From a virus: 24,123 bases of DNA. The stretch is taken from IMG/VR virus record IMGVR_UViG_3300009430_000108, positions 1 to 24,123 of that record; one strand, given 5' to 3'. How positions within the stretch are numbered: position 1 is the first letter of the stretch; the number at the start of each line of letters is the position of its first letter. Made by a program: the position numbers and the translations under genes. Shown in pieces: positions 15,422-23,607 of the stretch. The notes below the pieces were generated by a model. It saw nothing but the letters and a program-made list of their open reading frames with translations, ran no database searches and was not told where the DNA came from.

Positions 15422-17872
15422 TTAATTTGTCGTTATTGTAAAACCGATTAAAGACAATTTTGCTCTAGCATCTGCTGAAGCAGCTGTAGGCGCTCCACAG
15501 TTACCAGTTAGGCTTATCACTTTTGACCCGACTGCTGTAGTTACTTGTGCTGCTAAATCTATGAATATTTGATCAGTCATTGCGGATGTAAAAATGTTTG
15601 ATGTTGGAGATATTATAATAGTATCTACACTTGCGTTAAATTTCAAATTTCCACTATATGTGACATTTATGCCATATAATGTCATTAATTCTATTGTTCC
15701 TTTAAGGTCTGATAAATTCCCGCTAACTGTATTTGTTCCGGACAATGTAAGCCTAACACAGCTATCAGGTATGTCTTTTATAAGTCCACTTATTCCCGTT
15801 GAATTACCTATATATAAAACTTTCACTTTTCTAGGTATCCCGGATAGGTTTCCGGATATTTTAGTACTATTGAGGAATAAGTATTCTAGTCCACGTGGGA
15901 GTTCCTTGTAGTCACCTGTTGTTAATCCGTCTATATTTGTTGGAGTTGCCAATCTTAGATCTATAACATTCCTTGGTATTAATGATACATTACCGTATAA
16001 TTTATTTACGACAGTTGTAGCAGTTCCGTACATACTAGATTTAATAGGCAATTCAGAGGTTAAAGGTGCTAATACTGGATCATTATTACCTTTAGCAAAA
16101 TCCGATATATATATTAAGTTATCTATTTCTAACTCTGCGTATTGGCTTAATAATTTAACATATACATTTGTCTGAATATCTTTGTATAATGTTAACTCTT
16201 TACCAATCTCATTAACTCCAGTGCCATCAACAAATATACCACCATACATAGTAGCTTTACCAGTTTTATTGGTTATTACGGAAAATCTCGCCAATCCAGA
16301 ACCATTGCCATTTTGCTCAAGTCCGATATACTTCTTGAACGGATAGGTATATGGTTCAGGAACTACGTTCCCATAGTTAACAGTAGGGTTGCCAGTAGTT
16401 GTTCCGTCAAGACTATTTTGTGTATCTAACCATTTACTTGGTGTTGCGTTTTCAGGTAATAATTCAAGAACACAACCAGTAGAGGTTTTATTTATTTTAT
16501 CTGCATAATTTAAACGGCTTAAATCTGGTCTACCAGCGTTATAGTAGTAGTCTACGTCTGATTGGTCAAAGCCTCGCTTATAAATTCTTATAAGAGAGAT
16601 TGAACCATTAAACCAATGGCTTGCATATTCACCTATTTTAAGACCGCTTGCTGTGTTAAAATTCAGTGTAGAATCAAAGGCTTTATTTCCAACAAGTTCT
16701 CCATTTAAATATATATATGCAACATTATCCTTAATTGTAAATATCGCATGGTTATTATTTTTAGCACTTGGCGCAACAGAATCAAAACTTACCTCTGTTT
16801 CATCTTGCTTTAAAAACCAAGATAATCTTCCGGTGTTTAGTCTACATCCCCATCCGCTAATTACAGAACCATACGTTCTCTTAATTAGCAAATTTTTCAA
16901 CCCAATGTCATCTGTTTTTCTAAATATTATTTCTGCTGTGAATCCAGAGTTTGCAAAATCGAGAAGATTATTATTATTTACAGTTATTACATCATCAACA
17001 CCATCAAATCTATATCCAAACGCTTTCCTTGCCAAGCCGCCAACAGCAAATTTCTCTTCCGCTGTCATGTGCTGAATATTGGGATCACCGTTAGGATCCC
17101 GCAATTGCGAATGTCTAGGAGCAAGTGGCGTATTGAAATAAGATGGATTTGATCCGCCAATAATAACTGATAATGTTTTAGCAGTATTGCTATTAGTTAC
17201 CGCATATAATTTAACGATCAATTTATCCGATTCCAACACGGAGAATTGAGGTTCTATTGTTTCAAAAACAATTCTATCTTCTACTGTATTATCTATCTCA
17301 ACGGAGTCTGTTACAAATAATTGAGTTTCAGAACCAGCATTTGAACGTGTGTATATTTTCAACCTAGCAAACGTCTGTCCAGTAGCACTAGATACTTTAC
17401 CAAATATTGAAAATTTCCAAGATCCTGAGTCGATTATAGAAGTACCTAATGAAAGAGGAAACGCAAATTCTTCTATGAGCGTTTCAACATTGTTTGTTGA
17501 TGTTCCAGTAATTGTTGTCGGAGTAGTATCATTTACATAAGATAACGTTTTATATCCGCTAATTACAGATGTCACATTAGACATGTATAAATTAGCTGCA
17601 AATCCTCCGGATCCTACAGCAATTTCGGCAAAAGTGCCATCACCACGTAAATATTTAGATGAATTTTCACCATTTTGTATGCCAATAACCGGGTATTCAT
17701 CTAACTTTCTTATTTCAGAATCAGCAATTAAAGATTTTCCTAATTCCTTGGGAACTAAATCTGCAATATCTTGTTCCAAGCTTTGACCTGTATCTTCGTT
17801 ATATACAGCTCTAGCTACAGTAGCAGGGAATATGGTTGCATTCCCTTTTTTAAGTTTGTGTATTTCTGCCAT
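15422..17872 (-). CDS. Tail fibre / receptor-binding protein with LamG-like domain
   Basis: An 816-residue fibre protein. Residues 1-90 (MAEIHKLKKGNATIFP..., SSKYLRGDGTFAEI) are the adaptor seen at the start of many Bacteroidales phage fibres. Residues about 95-245 look like a beta sandwich. Residues about 285-455 form a LamG/concanavalin-like domain: YRFDGVDDVITVNN, FTAEIIFRK, AYIYLNGELVG, LKIGEYASHWFNGSISLIRIYKR. A short beta region follows, and the last 170 or so residues carry short leucine-containing repeats (LRLATPTNIDG, LEYLFLNSTKISGNL, VKVLYIGNSTGISGLI, VRLTLSGTNTVSGNL), like a small leucine-rich-repeat array. LamG and the repeats both suit binding of surface polysaccharide or protein. 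No reverse transcriptase or template repeat is nearby, so there is no sign of targeted diversification. Confidence 0.85.
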   Translation of the reverse strand: MAEIHKLKKGNATIFPATVARAVYNEDTGQSLEQDIADLVPKELGKSLIADSEIRKLDEYPVIGIQNGENSSKYLRGDGTFAEIAVGSGGFAANLYMSNVTSVISGYKTLSYVNDTTPTTITGTSTNNVETLIEEFAFPLSLGTSIIDSGSWKFSIFGKVSSATGQTFARLKIYTRSNAGSETQLFVTDSVEIDNTVEDRIVFETIEPQFSVLESDKLIVKLYAVTNSNTAKTLSVIIGGSNPSYFNTPLAPRHSQLRDPNGDPNIQHMTAEEKFAVGGLARKAFGYRFDGVDDVITVNNNNLLDFANSGFTAEIIFRKTDDIGLKNLLIKRTYGSVISGWGCRLNTGRLSWFLKQDETEVSFDSVAPSAKNNNHAIFTIKDNVAYIYLNGELVGNKAFDSTLNFNTASGLKIGEYASHWFNGSISLIRIYKRGFDQSDVDYYYNAGRPDLSRLNYADKINKTSTGCVLELLPENATPSKWLDTQNSLDGTTTGNPTVNYGNVVPEPYTYPFKKYIGLEQNGNGSGLARFSVITNKTGKATMYGGIFVDGTGVNEIGKELTLYKDIQTNVYVKLLSQYAELEIDNLIYISDFAKGNNDPVLAPLTSELPIKSSMYGTATTVVNKLYGNVSLIPRNVIDLRLATPTNIDGLTTGDYKELPRGLEYLFLNSTKISGNLSGIPRKVKVLYIGNSTGISGLIKDIPDSCVRLTLSGTNTVSGNLSDLKGTIELMTLYGINVTYSGNLKFNASVDTIIISPTSNIFTSAMTDQIFIDLAAQVTTAVGSKVISLTGNCGAPTAASADARAKLSLIGFTITTN

Positions 17873-17891
17873 AACTATATCAATTTAAAAT

Positions 17892-18401
17892 TTATAATTC
17901 ATAACTACTATCCGAAATAAACTCAGATGTTACCATGTCCGCCTGAATGGCTAATATCACTTCCTGTTTAAAGGCATTCTTTTGATCTGAAGTCATCTTA
18001 TCCCATGACATAGGTTCTCCAGGATCTCCTTTCTGATAATTGGGAGGAATATTAAGATTAACATCAGAGGTATCTGTTTTACCTCTTACCAGTTCAATAC
18101 CGGTATATTCGGTTGATCTGAGATTGCATATAGAATCTCTATAGTCATTATCTGTTAGATAATATTCACGATCAACCTGCAAAGAACCAATAGGTAACCC
18201 TGAAAGATTGTTGTTAAATGGTATCATAATAGATCCTTCAGACAATCTACTACAATTTTTGTATACCTGACCATCAAAAGATACTTCAAGTATAACAGAT
18301 CCAGGATTAACGTAGTATTGATATCTAAAAGGAGTTTTATCATCATATTGTACTGATGACTCAACAATCTTAAAATCTGATTTATAATTAATTCTACTCA
18401 T
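17892..18401 (-). CDS. Phage tail/fibre-associated protein
   Basis: I do not recognise a named family. The 169 residues are mostly beta-strand in character (FRYQYYVNPGSVILEVSFDGQVYKN, MIPFNNNLSGLPIGSLQVDREYYL) and end with a linker typical of phage fibre adaptors (NYQKGDPGEPMSWDKMTSDQKNAFK). The collagen-like GDPGEP and the MTSDQK phrase are common where fibre subunits connect. The gene overlaps its upstream neighbour by four bases and ends 19 bases before the large fibre gene. It is likely a fibre-connector or upper-fibre protein; the role is inferred from place and linker style. Confidence 0.75.
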   Translation of the reverse strand: MSRINYKSDFKIVESSVQYDDKTPFRYQYYVNPGSVILEVSFDGQVYKNCSRLSEGSIMIPFNNNLSGLPIGSLQVDREYYLTDNDYRDSICNLRSTEYTGIELVRGKTDTSDVNLNIPPNYQKGDPGEPMSWDKMTSDQKNAFKQEVILAIQADMVTSEFISDSSYEL

Positions 18402-18796
18402 GATATTATATCTGCTAAGTTTGTAATAAGTTCACTGGTTAACAGTTGATTGGTATTACCTATGTTCCCAACAATTTCCCATCCTGGATTTCGAAAAGCA
18501 TACATCTTACCGTTATCAACACTATTCAAATCTAGTGGATTATATATGGAAACTACTTGGGAAAACTTAAGAGGTATTCCATCTGCCCCTACTGGAGCCG
18601 TGCTATCAGTATTCATCGCTGATATAGTAGTATACACCTTCCTTACTCCTATATTTCCAGATACTTTTTGAAATTCGGATAGTAACTCAAGAGTTCCATC
18701 CATTATGCCACCCACATTTTGAGGGCTAATAGATTCGCTTTCCGTTTTATTGGATAGTTCTTGAGCTTCTCTTCTTAAATCTGTTATTGTTTTCAT
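18398..18796 (-). CDS. Small phage tail fibre-region protein
   Basis: A 132-residue protein of the fibre cluster. It begins with a helical segment (MKTITDLRREAQELSNKTESESISPQNVGGIMDGTLELLSEFQK) of the kind found at the start of fibre proteins of Bacteroidales phages, followed by a beta-rich stretch (VRKVYTTISAMNTDSTAPVG, SIYNPLDLNSVDNGKMYAFRNPGWEIVG). No enzyme motif is visible. It starts seven bases after the preceding gene and overlaps the next by four, so it is expressed with them. The likely role is a structural link between baseplate and fibre, by context only. Confidence 0.75.
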   Translation of the reverse strand: MKTITDLRREAQELSNKTESESISPQNVGGIMDGTLELLSEFQKVSGNIGVRKVYTTISAMNTDSTAPVGADGIPLKFSQVVSIYNPLDLNSVDNGKMYAFRNPGWEIVGNIGNTNQLLTSELITNLADIIS

Positions 18797-18803
18797 AATA
18801 GAG

Positions 18804-19577
18804 TTACATTAGCAATTGTGTATGATTAATTACGCATGCAGGTAATGATGTCATAGCTGATCCATTACTTTCATATAAATACATGCTTCCGTATTCCAGT
18901 CTTATCATTACTTGTTTTACATTCCCATTTTGAAACATCATACCTGCCGATATAATTGCACTAATCATTTTGTTTTGAACTGTATAGTCACATATTTTAC
19001 CGTTAGATAATGATACACCCGATGTTACTATCTTCACATTAATTTTATCCGTATTTGAATCAATTGAACTATAAGATATCCCAGCGGATGTATTACTTAC
19101 GATATTATCAACTGACACTGGATAATCAATATTAGTTACTGATATGTATGCATCCCGTAATGATAAAGCGTTTTTCACATTTATATTAATTGCCCCTGAA
19201 CCACCAACTCCAAGTTTAACAACTGATATTTGATAAACATTATGAGATGTACCATCTTGAAAAACAGTCTCTTCAGATGTTGTTGTATAAACTTGATAAT
19301 AAACATTATCCTGTATATTAGCCACAGTTATAGAGCTTGCTTCAACCTTATATATATTACCCATCAAGTAAATTGCACCTTCAGCACAAGTGACATTTGC
19401 ACCTCCTGATGGATTTGGAGTTGTTACTACTTTAGCACCCCATAATATAACTGCATTATTGCTATTTGCAAATGTTTTTCCTATATGTGATAATATATCT
19501 TCTATGTTTTGTTGCATAAAATTTATATGTTCAAGATATAGGGGTTGACCTCCTGTGTAAGTAAGTATTTTATTCAT
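18804..19577 (-). CDS. Phage baseplate/tail-fibre structural protein
   Basis: A 257-residue protein in the position where P2-like phages place the first fibre gene, directly after the gpI-position gene and overlapping it by eight bases. The N-terminus (ILTYTGGQPLYLEHINFMQQNIEDILSHIGK) is helical and looks like a baseplate-attachment segment. The rest is Gly-, Ser-, Val- and Asn-rich beta structure (VTCAEGAIYLMGNIYKVEASSITV, YYQVYTTTSEETVFQDGTSHNVYQISVVKLG). There is no catalytic motif. I would call it a proximal tail-fibre protein; no family name is certain. Confidence 0.75.
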   Translation of the reverse strand: MNKILTYTGGQPLYLEHINFMQQNIEDILSHIGKTFANSNNAVILWGAKVVTTPNPSGGANVTCAEGAIYLMGNIYKVEASSITVANIQDNVYYQVYTTTSEETVFQDGTSHNVYQISVVKLGVGGSGAININVKNALSLRDAYISVTNIDYPVSVDNIVSNTSAGISYSSIDSNTDKINVKIVTSGVSLSNGKICDYTVQNKMISAIISAGMMFQNGNVKQVMIRLEYGSMYLYESNGSAMTSLPACVINHTQLLM

Positions 19578-20049
19578 AATTATATATATTTATAATGAAG
19601 CCTCTACCGGCTGGTTTATAATAATTAGTTAACGATCTTATATCTGATACTTTATCTGCTAGAAAAGAGGGTACATTAACACTGAAATCTCCTGAGTATT
19701 TTCCTTCTCCTTTATTTTTAAAATATCTATTGACACCTTCATCTTTAGTGTTTATATATAATGGTTCTCCACCTTTTGGATAGATGTAATTATATTTTTC
19801 AGTAATATCTGTTATATATATTTCATTGTTGATTAAGAAATTCTTGTCATTAAGTATTTTTTCGATGTATATAACTTGACCATTGATCCCAAGTTTATCA
19901 TTGCAACTTATTCTATATGCTGATAACATAGTGTATATGTATATCAATGGGCTTACTAATATTTTAGCAATCTCAAAAAGCACTGTTTTACGCAAAATAG
20001 GTGGTAAAACCTGCTTAACATATTTAATGATATCGAAACTATACCACAT
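19570..20049 (-). CDS. Tail protein in the gpI position
   Basis: A 159-residue protein following baseplate J with an 11-base overlap, the place taken by gpI (tail protein I) in P2-like phages, where it connects the baseplate wedge to the fibre. A helical, hydrophobic N-terminal part (IIKYVKQVLPPILRKTVLFEIAKILVSPLIYIYTMLSAYR) is followed by beta-rich sequence ending FKNKGEGKYSGDFSVNVPSFLADKVSDIRSLTNYYKPAGRGF. The phrase LTNYYKPAGRGF recalls the ends of Bacteroidales proteins of this role. Direct similarity to gpI is not clear, so the label is by position. Confidence 0.65.
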   Translation of the reverse strand: MWYSFDIIKYVKQVLPPILRKTVLFEIAKILVSPLIYIYTMLSAYRISCNDKLGINGQVIYIEKILNDKNFLINNEIYITDITEKYNYIYPKGGEPLYINTKDEGVNRYFKNKGEGKYSGDFSVNVPSFLADKVSDIRSLTNYYKPAGRGFIINIYNYE

Positions 20050-20887
20050 ATTGTATTGAATTTTCCAAGCCTGTCGAAATCAAACATCCGGCAAAGGCTT
20101 GATAGTTATTACCCGTAATTACCTTATAACTGGTCTCAGCTGCTTTCTTTGCTGTACATTCACCAATCTCTACATCTATCACACCGGATACGGATTGTAT
20201 GGCATCTACTAACTTTGTCTTATTGAATACTCCTCCGTATACTATATTAGACAGATAACTGTTTATAGCATCAACTACAGGTTTACTTCCATTAGATATT
20301 AAACTCCCGTCCGACTTATACATGAGTGTGTCAAGTGTAACGATTGCATTAATTCTAATAATATCAGCCGGTAATGACTGTATGCGCAATATTACACCTG
20401 CTATTTTGATATCTTGCATGTAGGATGCGAATGCTTGTAACTCATCAGATGTTAGTGGAACCGGCTTACCCGCGTTATCACTTGATACCAGGATAGAAAT
20501 ACTACCTCCTAGATCTTTGACAGCAGCATATTTTACTACCATTGCTTTTTCATCTATGACTGAGTATTCATACTTCCCTTTATCCGTATTATATATCAAT
20601 TGATATCCATACTGAAAAGCCAATGATTGAGTATGATACCATCGTGTAGTAGGTACAATATTTGCATCTATTCTTGCATCAACATCGATTCGTAAATCAT
20701 CAAATAGCAATTCAATGATATGAGCTGCTGCTGCAAACAAATAAATCAATAGATTTTCAATTGATACTGAAGAAAAGAAATCTTCAAAACTCACATCTCC
20801 TTCAATCTCATAGAGTGATCGCAATGTTGAATTTGACATAAAATCATCTGTCATTGCTTTCTTAATATCTTTAGTGCTTCTTGCCAT
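20039..20887 (-). CDS. Baseplate J-like protein
   Basis: A 282-residue baseplate wedge protein of the gpJ/gp6 type, which forms the ring that holds the tail hub and opens at infection. The region after residue 160 (VILRIQSLPADIIRINAIVTLD..., VVDAINSYLSNIVYGGVFNKTKLVDAIQSVSGVIDVEIGE) is characteristic: an outward domain followed by a helix and the closing strand of baseplate J proteins. The N-terminal part (IENLLIYLFAAAAHIIELLFDDLRIDVDARIDANIVPTTRWYHTQSLAFQYG) is typical of the Bacteroidales version. It is preceded by LysM and gp25-like genes and followed by the gpI-position gene, the usual order. Confidence 0.85.
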   Translation of the reverse strand: MARSTKDIKKAMTDDFMSNSTLRSLYEIEGDVSFEDFFSSVSIENLLIYLFAAAAHIIELLFDDLRIDVDARIDANIVPTTRWYHTQSLAFQYGYQLIYNTDKGKYEYSVIDEKAMVVKYAAVKDLGGSISILVSSDNAGKPVPLTSDELQAFASYMQDIKIAGVILRIQSLPADIIRINAIVTLDTLMYKSDGSLISNGSKPVVDAINSYLSNIVYGGVFNKTKLVDAIQSVSGVIDVEIGECTAKKAAETSYKVITGNNYQAFAGCLISTGLENSIQYVV

Positions 20888-20894
20888 ATTACTA

Positions 20895-21167
20895 TTACAT
20901 AAATTGTTGACTAAATTGCTTAGTAAATATTTTGAGTCTCAATTCTCCATTATCAGTACCCGTTGCCGGACGTATATTATTTCTGCAATATTCAGCAAGC
21001 TCTTTGTTGTATACTGCTTCAGGAGCAATAATTTCCGATCCCGGCATCAGATCGGAGGTAATGCTTATGTTATTTGATTTAGCGAGCATATAAACGGCCG
21101 AAAGATCTCCGTAAATCTGAACTGCTATATCTGATAATGTTTGGTTAGGCTGTATGATTACTGTCAT
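20895..21167 (-). CDS. LysM-domain tail protein (gpX-like)
   Basis: A 90-residue protein whose first 50 residues form a LysM-like fold: VIIQPNQTLSDIAVQIYGDLSAVYMLAKSNNI, then LMPGSEIIAPE. In contractile phages a small LysM protein (P2 gpX) binds at the tube-hub interface. The C-terminal 35 residues (basic, YCRNNIRPATGTDNGELRLKIFTKQFSQQFM) are specific to this version. It sits between the gp25-like and baseplate J genes with gaps of 13 and 7 bases. Confidence 0.85.
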   Translation of the reverse strand: MTVIIQPNQTLSDIAVQIYGDLSAVYMLAKSNNISITSDLMPGSEIIAPEAVYNKELAEYCRNNIRPATGTDNGELRLKIFTKQFSQQFM

Positions 21168-21180
21168 TTTTAAATGTTTT

Positions 21181-21483
21181 TTAAATGGTTTTTAAAGTTA
21201 ATCCTATTGACTCGTTGATACTGTCATAGTCAACTCTAGCTCTAATAAGGTTAACTCTAATTCTTTTTTGTACGGCAGACTTATTAACTCGACTTCTTAT
21301 CAGCTGATATAAATTAGGTCCAAGTACCGGATCTTCCTTTAGCTCGCCTTGATTAAGAGATAGCACAATAGCAGCATTCTGTATTTCAGTGTTTGATAGT
21401 ACAAAACCCGTCATTTTTCCATCCTGGTTGCGATGTGGGGTAATTGTGATATCCCCTGTATCATTGAGTGTAATTCCTTTCAT
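21181..21483 (-). CDS. GPW/gp25-like baseplate wedge protein
   Basis: A 100-residue protein of the gp25 family, which joins the baseplate wedge to the sheath and starts contraction. Visible parts are an initial segment DTGDITITPHRNQDGKMTGFVLSN, a helix-rich middle with GELKEDPVLGPNLYQLIRSRVNKS, and a closing RIRVNLIRARVDYDSI. The EDPVLGPNL region corresponds to the conserved Glu-Pro-containing core of gp25. Its start overlaps the spike stop by four bases. Confidence 0.8.
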   Translation of the reverse strand: MKGITLNDTGDITITPHRNQDGKMTGFVLSNTEIQNAAIVLSLNQGELKEDPVLGPNLYQLIRSRVNKSAVQKRIRVNLIRARVDYDSINESIGLTLKTI

Positions 21484-22001
21484 TGCTTTATCTTTTTGTT
21501 CTCTATATCATCAACTTGGGTTATCTGCAATATGTTAGTATAAAAAGGAAATAATAGAGTCTTGAGAGATGTACCACTATCATTCAATACTGGTACCCAC
21601 GTTTTGAATACATTCTTTAGACTATTGATATCTTTTTCGATCTTATTTATACGTTCTGTCAACTCTTTTACTTTAACCAATCCGCCCAGCGATCCACTAT
21701 TAATGATAATGTCAGTATGAGCATTTATCTCAATGCGATCTACCTCATCAGCAGAAAGCAAGTAAGCATCTGTTTTGTTCTCTGTTATTCCGATCAGGAT
21801 CATGCTTCCTAGTCGTGGTATTAAGATCATAGTCCCAAGGCCCAGTGATACATCATAATACTCCAAGTCATCATCACATATACAATCAACTGTTCGATCT
21901 TCATCATTAACAGATATGACTTTAGCATATCTGATTATTGCCAGGTCTTCACCCTTTGCAAATCCCTGGAATACATTTCTTAGTTGTTCGTCATCAGTCA
22001 T
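21480..22001 (-). CDS. gpV-like baseplate spike protein
   Basis: A 173-residue protein between the hub and gp25 genes, the place of the P2 gpV spike. Residues about 20-100 form an OB-like beta domain (AKVISVNDEDRTVDCICDDD..., LGTMILIPRLGSMILIGITENKTDAYLLSADEVDRIEI), followed by a short beta-helical stretch (NAHTDIIINSGSLGGLVKV) and a coiled coil (ELTERINKIEKDINSLKNVFKTW). There is no HxH iron-binding apex motif, and the C-terminus is a coiled coil plus tail, so the sharp tip may come from another protein. It overlaps the hub gene by eight bases. Confidence 0.75.
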   Translation of the reverse strand: MTDDEQLRNVFQGFAKGEDLAIIRYAKVISVNDEDRTVDCICDDDLEYYDVSLGLGTMILIPRLGSMILIGITENKTDAYLLSADEVDRIEINAHTDIIINSGSLGGLVKVKELTERINKIEKDINSLKNVFKTWVPVLNDSGTSLKTLLFPFYTNILQITQVDDIENKKIKQ

Positions 22002-22968
22002 TAGCCTTACCTCCCAGTTCTATTTTTTGTCGATATGTAGCGTTATCACTAAATTCCTTTGTAACTTTTTCAATGAAGTATTTGCCATTCATTTCAGGAG
22101 TGATTTCGCTCGTTAAATCGATAACCATTCCATGTGATACGCGTGGTATTCCAAATAGCTCTATGCCACCTTTGTACTTTTGCTTTTTAAGAGATTTATA
22201 AAATCTATTTGCAAAGTCCTGTAGCAACTTAAAAGTTATCTTCATGTCTTTATCATTGTATCTGATCCGTACCGTTTCAGCACCTTCAACACCCGCTTTA
22301 GCCTCTAGTTTCTTTCCACGACCAAGCGATGCAATGGCTTGAACTTCATACTCACCTGTTGTTTCATTTAAGTCCTGTGACACAGCATTTCTCTCAAGTT
22401 CAATACGTATTTCATCTTGCTGTATATTGTCAGTGTATACATCACCACAATATAAAGTCTTGCCAACAAAGTATGTATACAGTCCCATTTTTCGTAGATC
22501 ATCAAATACTTCAGTTACACGTTTCTTGGAGTATCTTACACTGCCTAGTTCTGTATCACCAAAAGAAGATACTATTTTATATCCTGGAGCAATATCAGAT
22601 AGTAATGTATGCAGCTTTACGGACCTTCTTGAGTAATTGATTGTTTTGCGTTTTAAGACGTACATCTCATCTTCACATTTGATCTCAAGTGGTATACCAC
22701 GTGATACCGATAAAATGTAACCTTCAAATTCTGTATACATATTACCATCATATCCAAGTTCTATCCTTACCGGATCACCGGCACGCAAAATATCTTTGAG
22801 TTCCTCACCTTGAAACTTACGGATCCTTCGAGGTAATATGATGTTAGCTGTATCTGTCAGCATCTTCCAAGAGGATTCTATCGAAACAGATGACACCAGA
22901 CTAATTGATACTTCTTTACGTACCTTTGTATCTGGAAACACTATTTTTGCACACATCATATAACTCAT
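21994..22968 (-). CDS. Late control D / gp27-like tail hub protein
   Basis: A 324-residue baseplate hub of the gpD/gp27 type, forming the trimer that joins tail tube and spike. The N-terminal part (SIESSWKMLTDTANIILPRRI, then AGDPVRIELGYDGNMYTEFEGYILSVSRGIPLEIKCEDEMYVLKRK) is the standard first tube-like domain; the rest contains DVYTDNIQQDEIRIELERNAVSQDL and the end GIPRVSHGMVIDLTSEITPEMNGKYFIEKVTKEFSDNATYRQKIELG, typical of hubs. It overlaps the upstream DUF6046-like gene by four bases and the spike gene by eight. Confidence 0.85.
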   Translation of the reverse strand: MSYMMCAKIVFPDTKVRKEVSISLVSSVSIESSWKMLTDTANIILPRRIRKFQGEELKDILRAGDPVRIELGYDGNMYTEFEGYILSVSRGIPLEIKCEDEMYVLKRKTINYSRRSVKLHTLLSDIAPGYKIVSSFGDTELGSVRYSKKRVTEVFDDLRKMGLYTYFVGKTLYCGDVYTDNIQQDEIRIELERNAVSQDLNETTGEYEVQAIASLGRGKKLEAKAGVEGAETVRIRYNDKDMKITFKLLQDFANRFYKSLKKQKYKGGIELFGIPRVSHGMVIDLTSEITPEMNGKYFIEKVTKEFSDNATYRQKIELGGKAND

Positions 22969-23597
22969 AGTTGTAGCTCTTTAGGTGTATCACTGCATGC
23001 ACGTATTGTAAATGGGATTATTGAGCTGTTTCCCTGGATGGGGTTAAAACTCAATTCCTCAATCACAATCGAATAAATCTCCTTATCATTAAAAATTGAT
23101 CCCGTTACTCCAATAGCATCCATCACTTTTCCATACGTTATAAGTGCAGACATTTGCTCTTCAGGTGTTTTGTATCCGGATCGTGATTTGTCATTTATGC
23201 AAAATCCACGTATCTGTATGTTCCAATCATCATTACCATAGATCTCTTTAACGGTTCCCCTGGTACCAAGAACCTTTGTCTTACTCACGTTTTTAGCTTG
23301 AGTAAAATCTACAATAGTAGCATACGGCATCCTGAAAGATGATATATTAATAGTAGTTCGGTTCCCATTTACATCGTACGTAGCATAGTCTTTACGCCCA
23401 TCAAGTTCAAAAGAACCGATAACAGGTGTTCCCATCCAACTATTATATTCAGATTTAGTTGGTTCTGTGAAAGCTAACCCTGAATATTTGCCCGGATCGT
23501 AATCATTAAGCTTACGACCCCATGGCAAATATATCGGAGAACTAATACCAAAAACCTCCGTAAATAATGCACCTATATTTAATGCTGTATTATCCAT
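22965..23597 (-). CDS. Phage tail protein, DUF6046-like
   Basis: A 210-residue protein between the tape measure and the hub, where P2-like phages carry gpU-type or DNA-circularisation-type tail proteins. Visible parts are ISSPIYLPWGRKLNDYDPGKYSGLAF, a beta-rich core (STFRMPYATIVDF-like segment, then VSKTKVLGTRGTVKEIYGNDDWNIQIRGFC) and the end EELSFNPIQGNSSIIPFTIRACSDTP. This resembles proteins labelled DUF6046 in Bacteroidales phages; the label is from memory of the family style. It probably caps the tube or links it to the hub. It begins 10 bases after the tape-measure stop. Confidence 0.7.
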   Translation of the reverse strand: MDNTALNIGALFTEVFGISSPIYLPWGRKLNDYDPGKYSGLAFTEPTKSEYNSWMGTPVIGSFELDGRKDYATYDVNGNRTTINISSFRMPYATIVDFTQAKNVSKTKVLGTRGTVKEIYGNDDWNIQIRGFCINDKSRSGYKTPEEQMSALITYGKVMDAIGVTGSIFNDKEIYSIVIEELSFNPIQGNSSIIPFTIRACSDTPKELQL

Positions 23598-23607
23598 GTG
23601 TATCTAA

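Noticed and set aside
15422-17872. Diversity-generating retroelement target in the tail fibre
   Set aside because: No reverse transcriptase, template repeat or C-type-lectin end is visible within the window.
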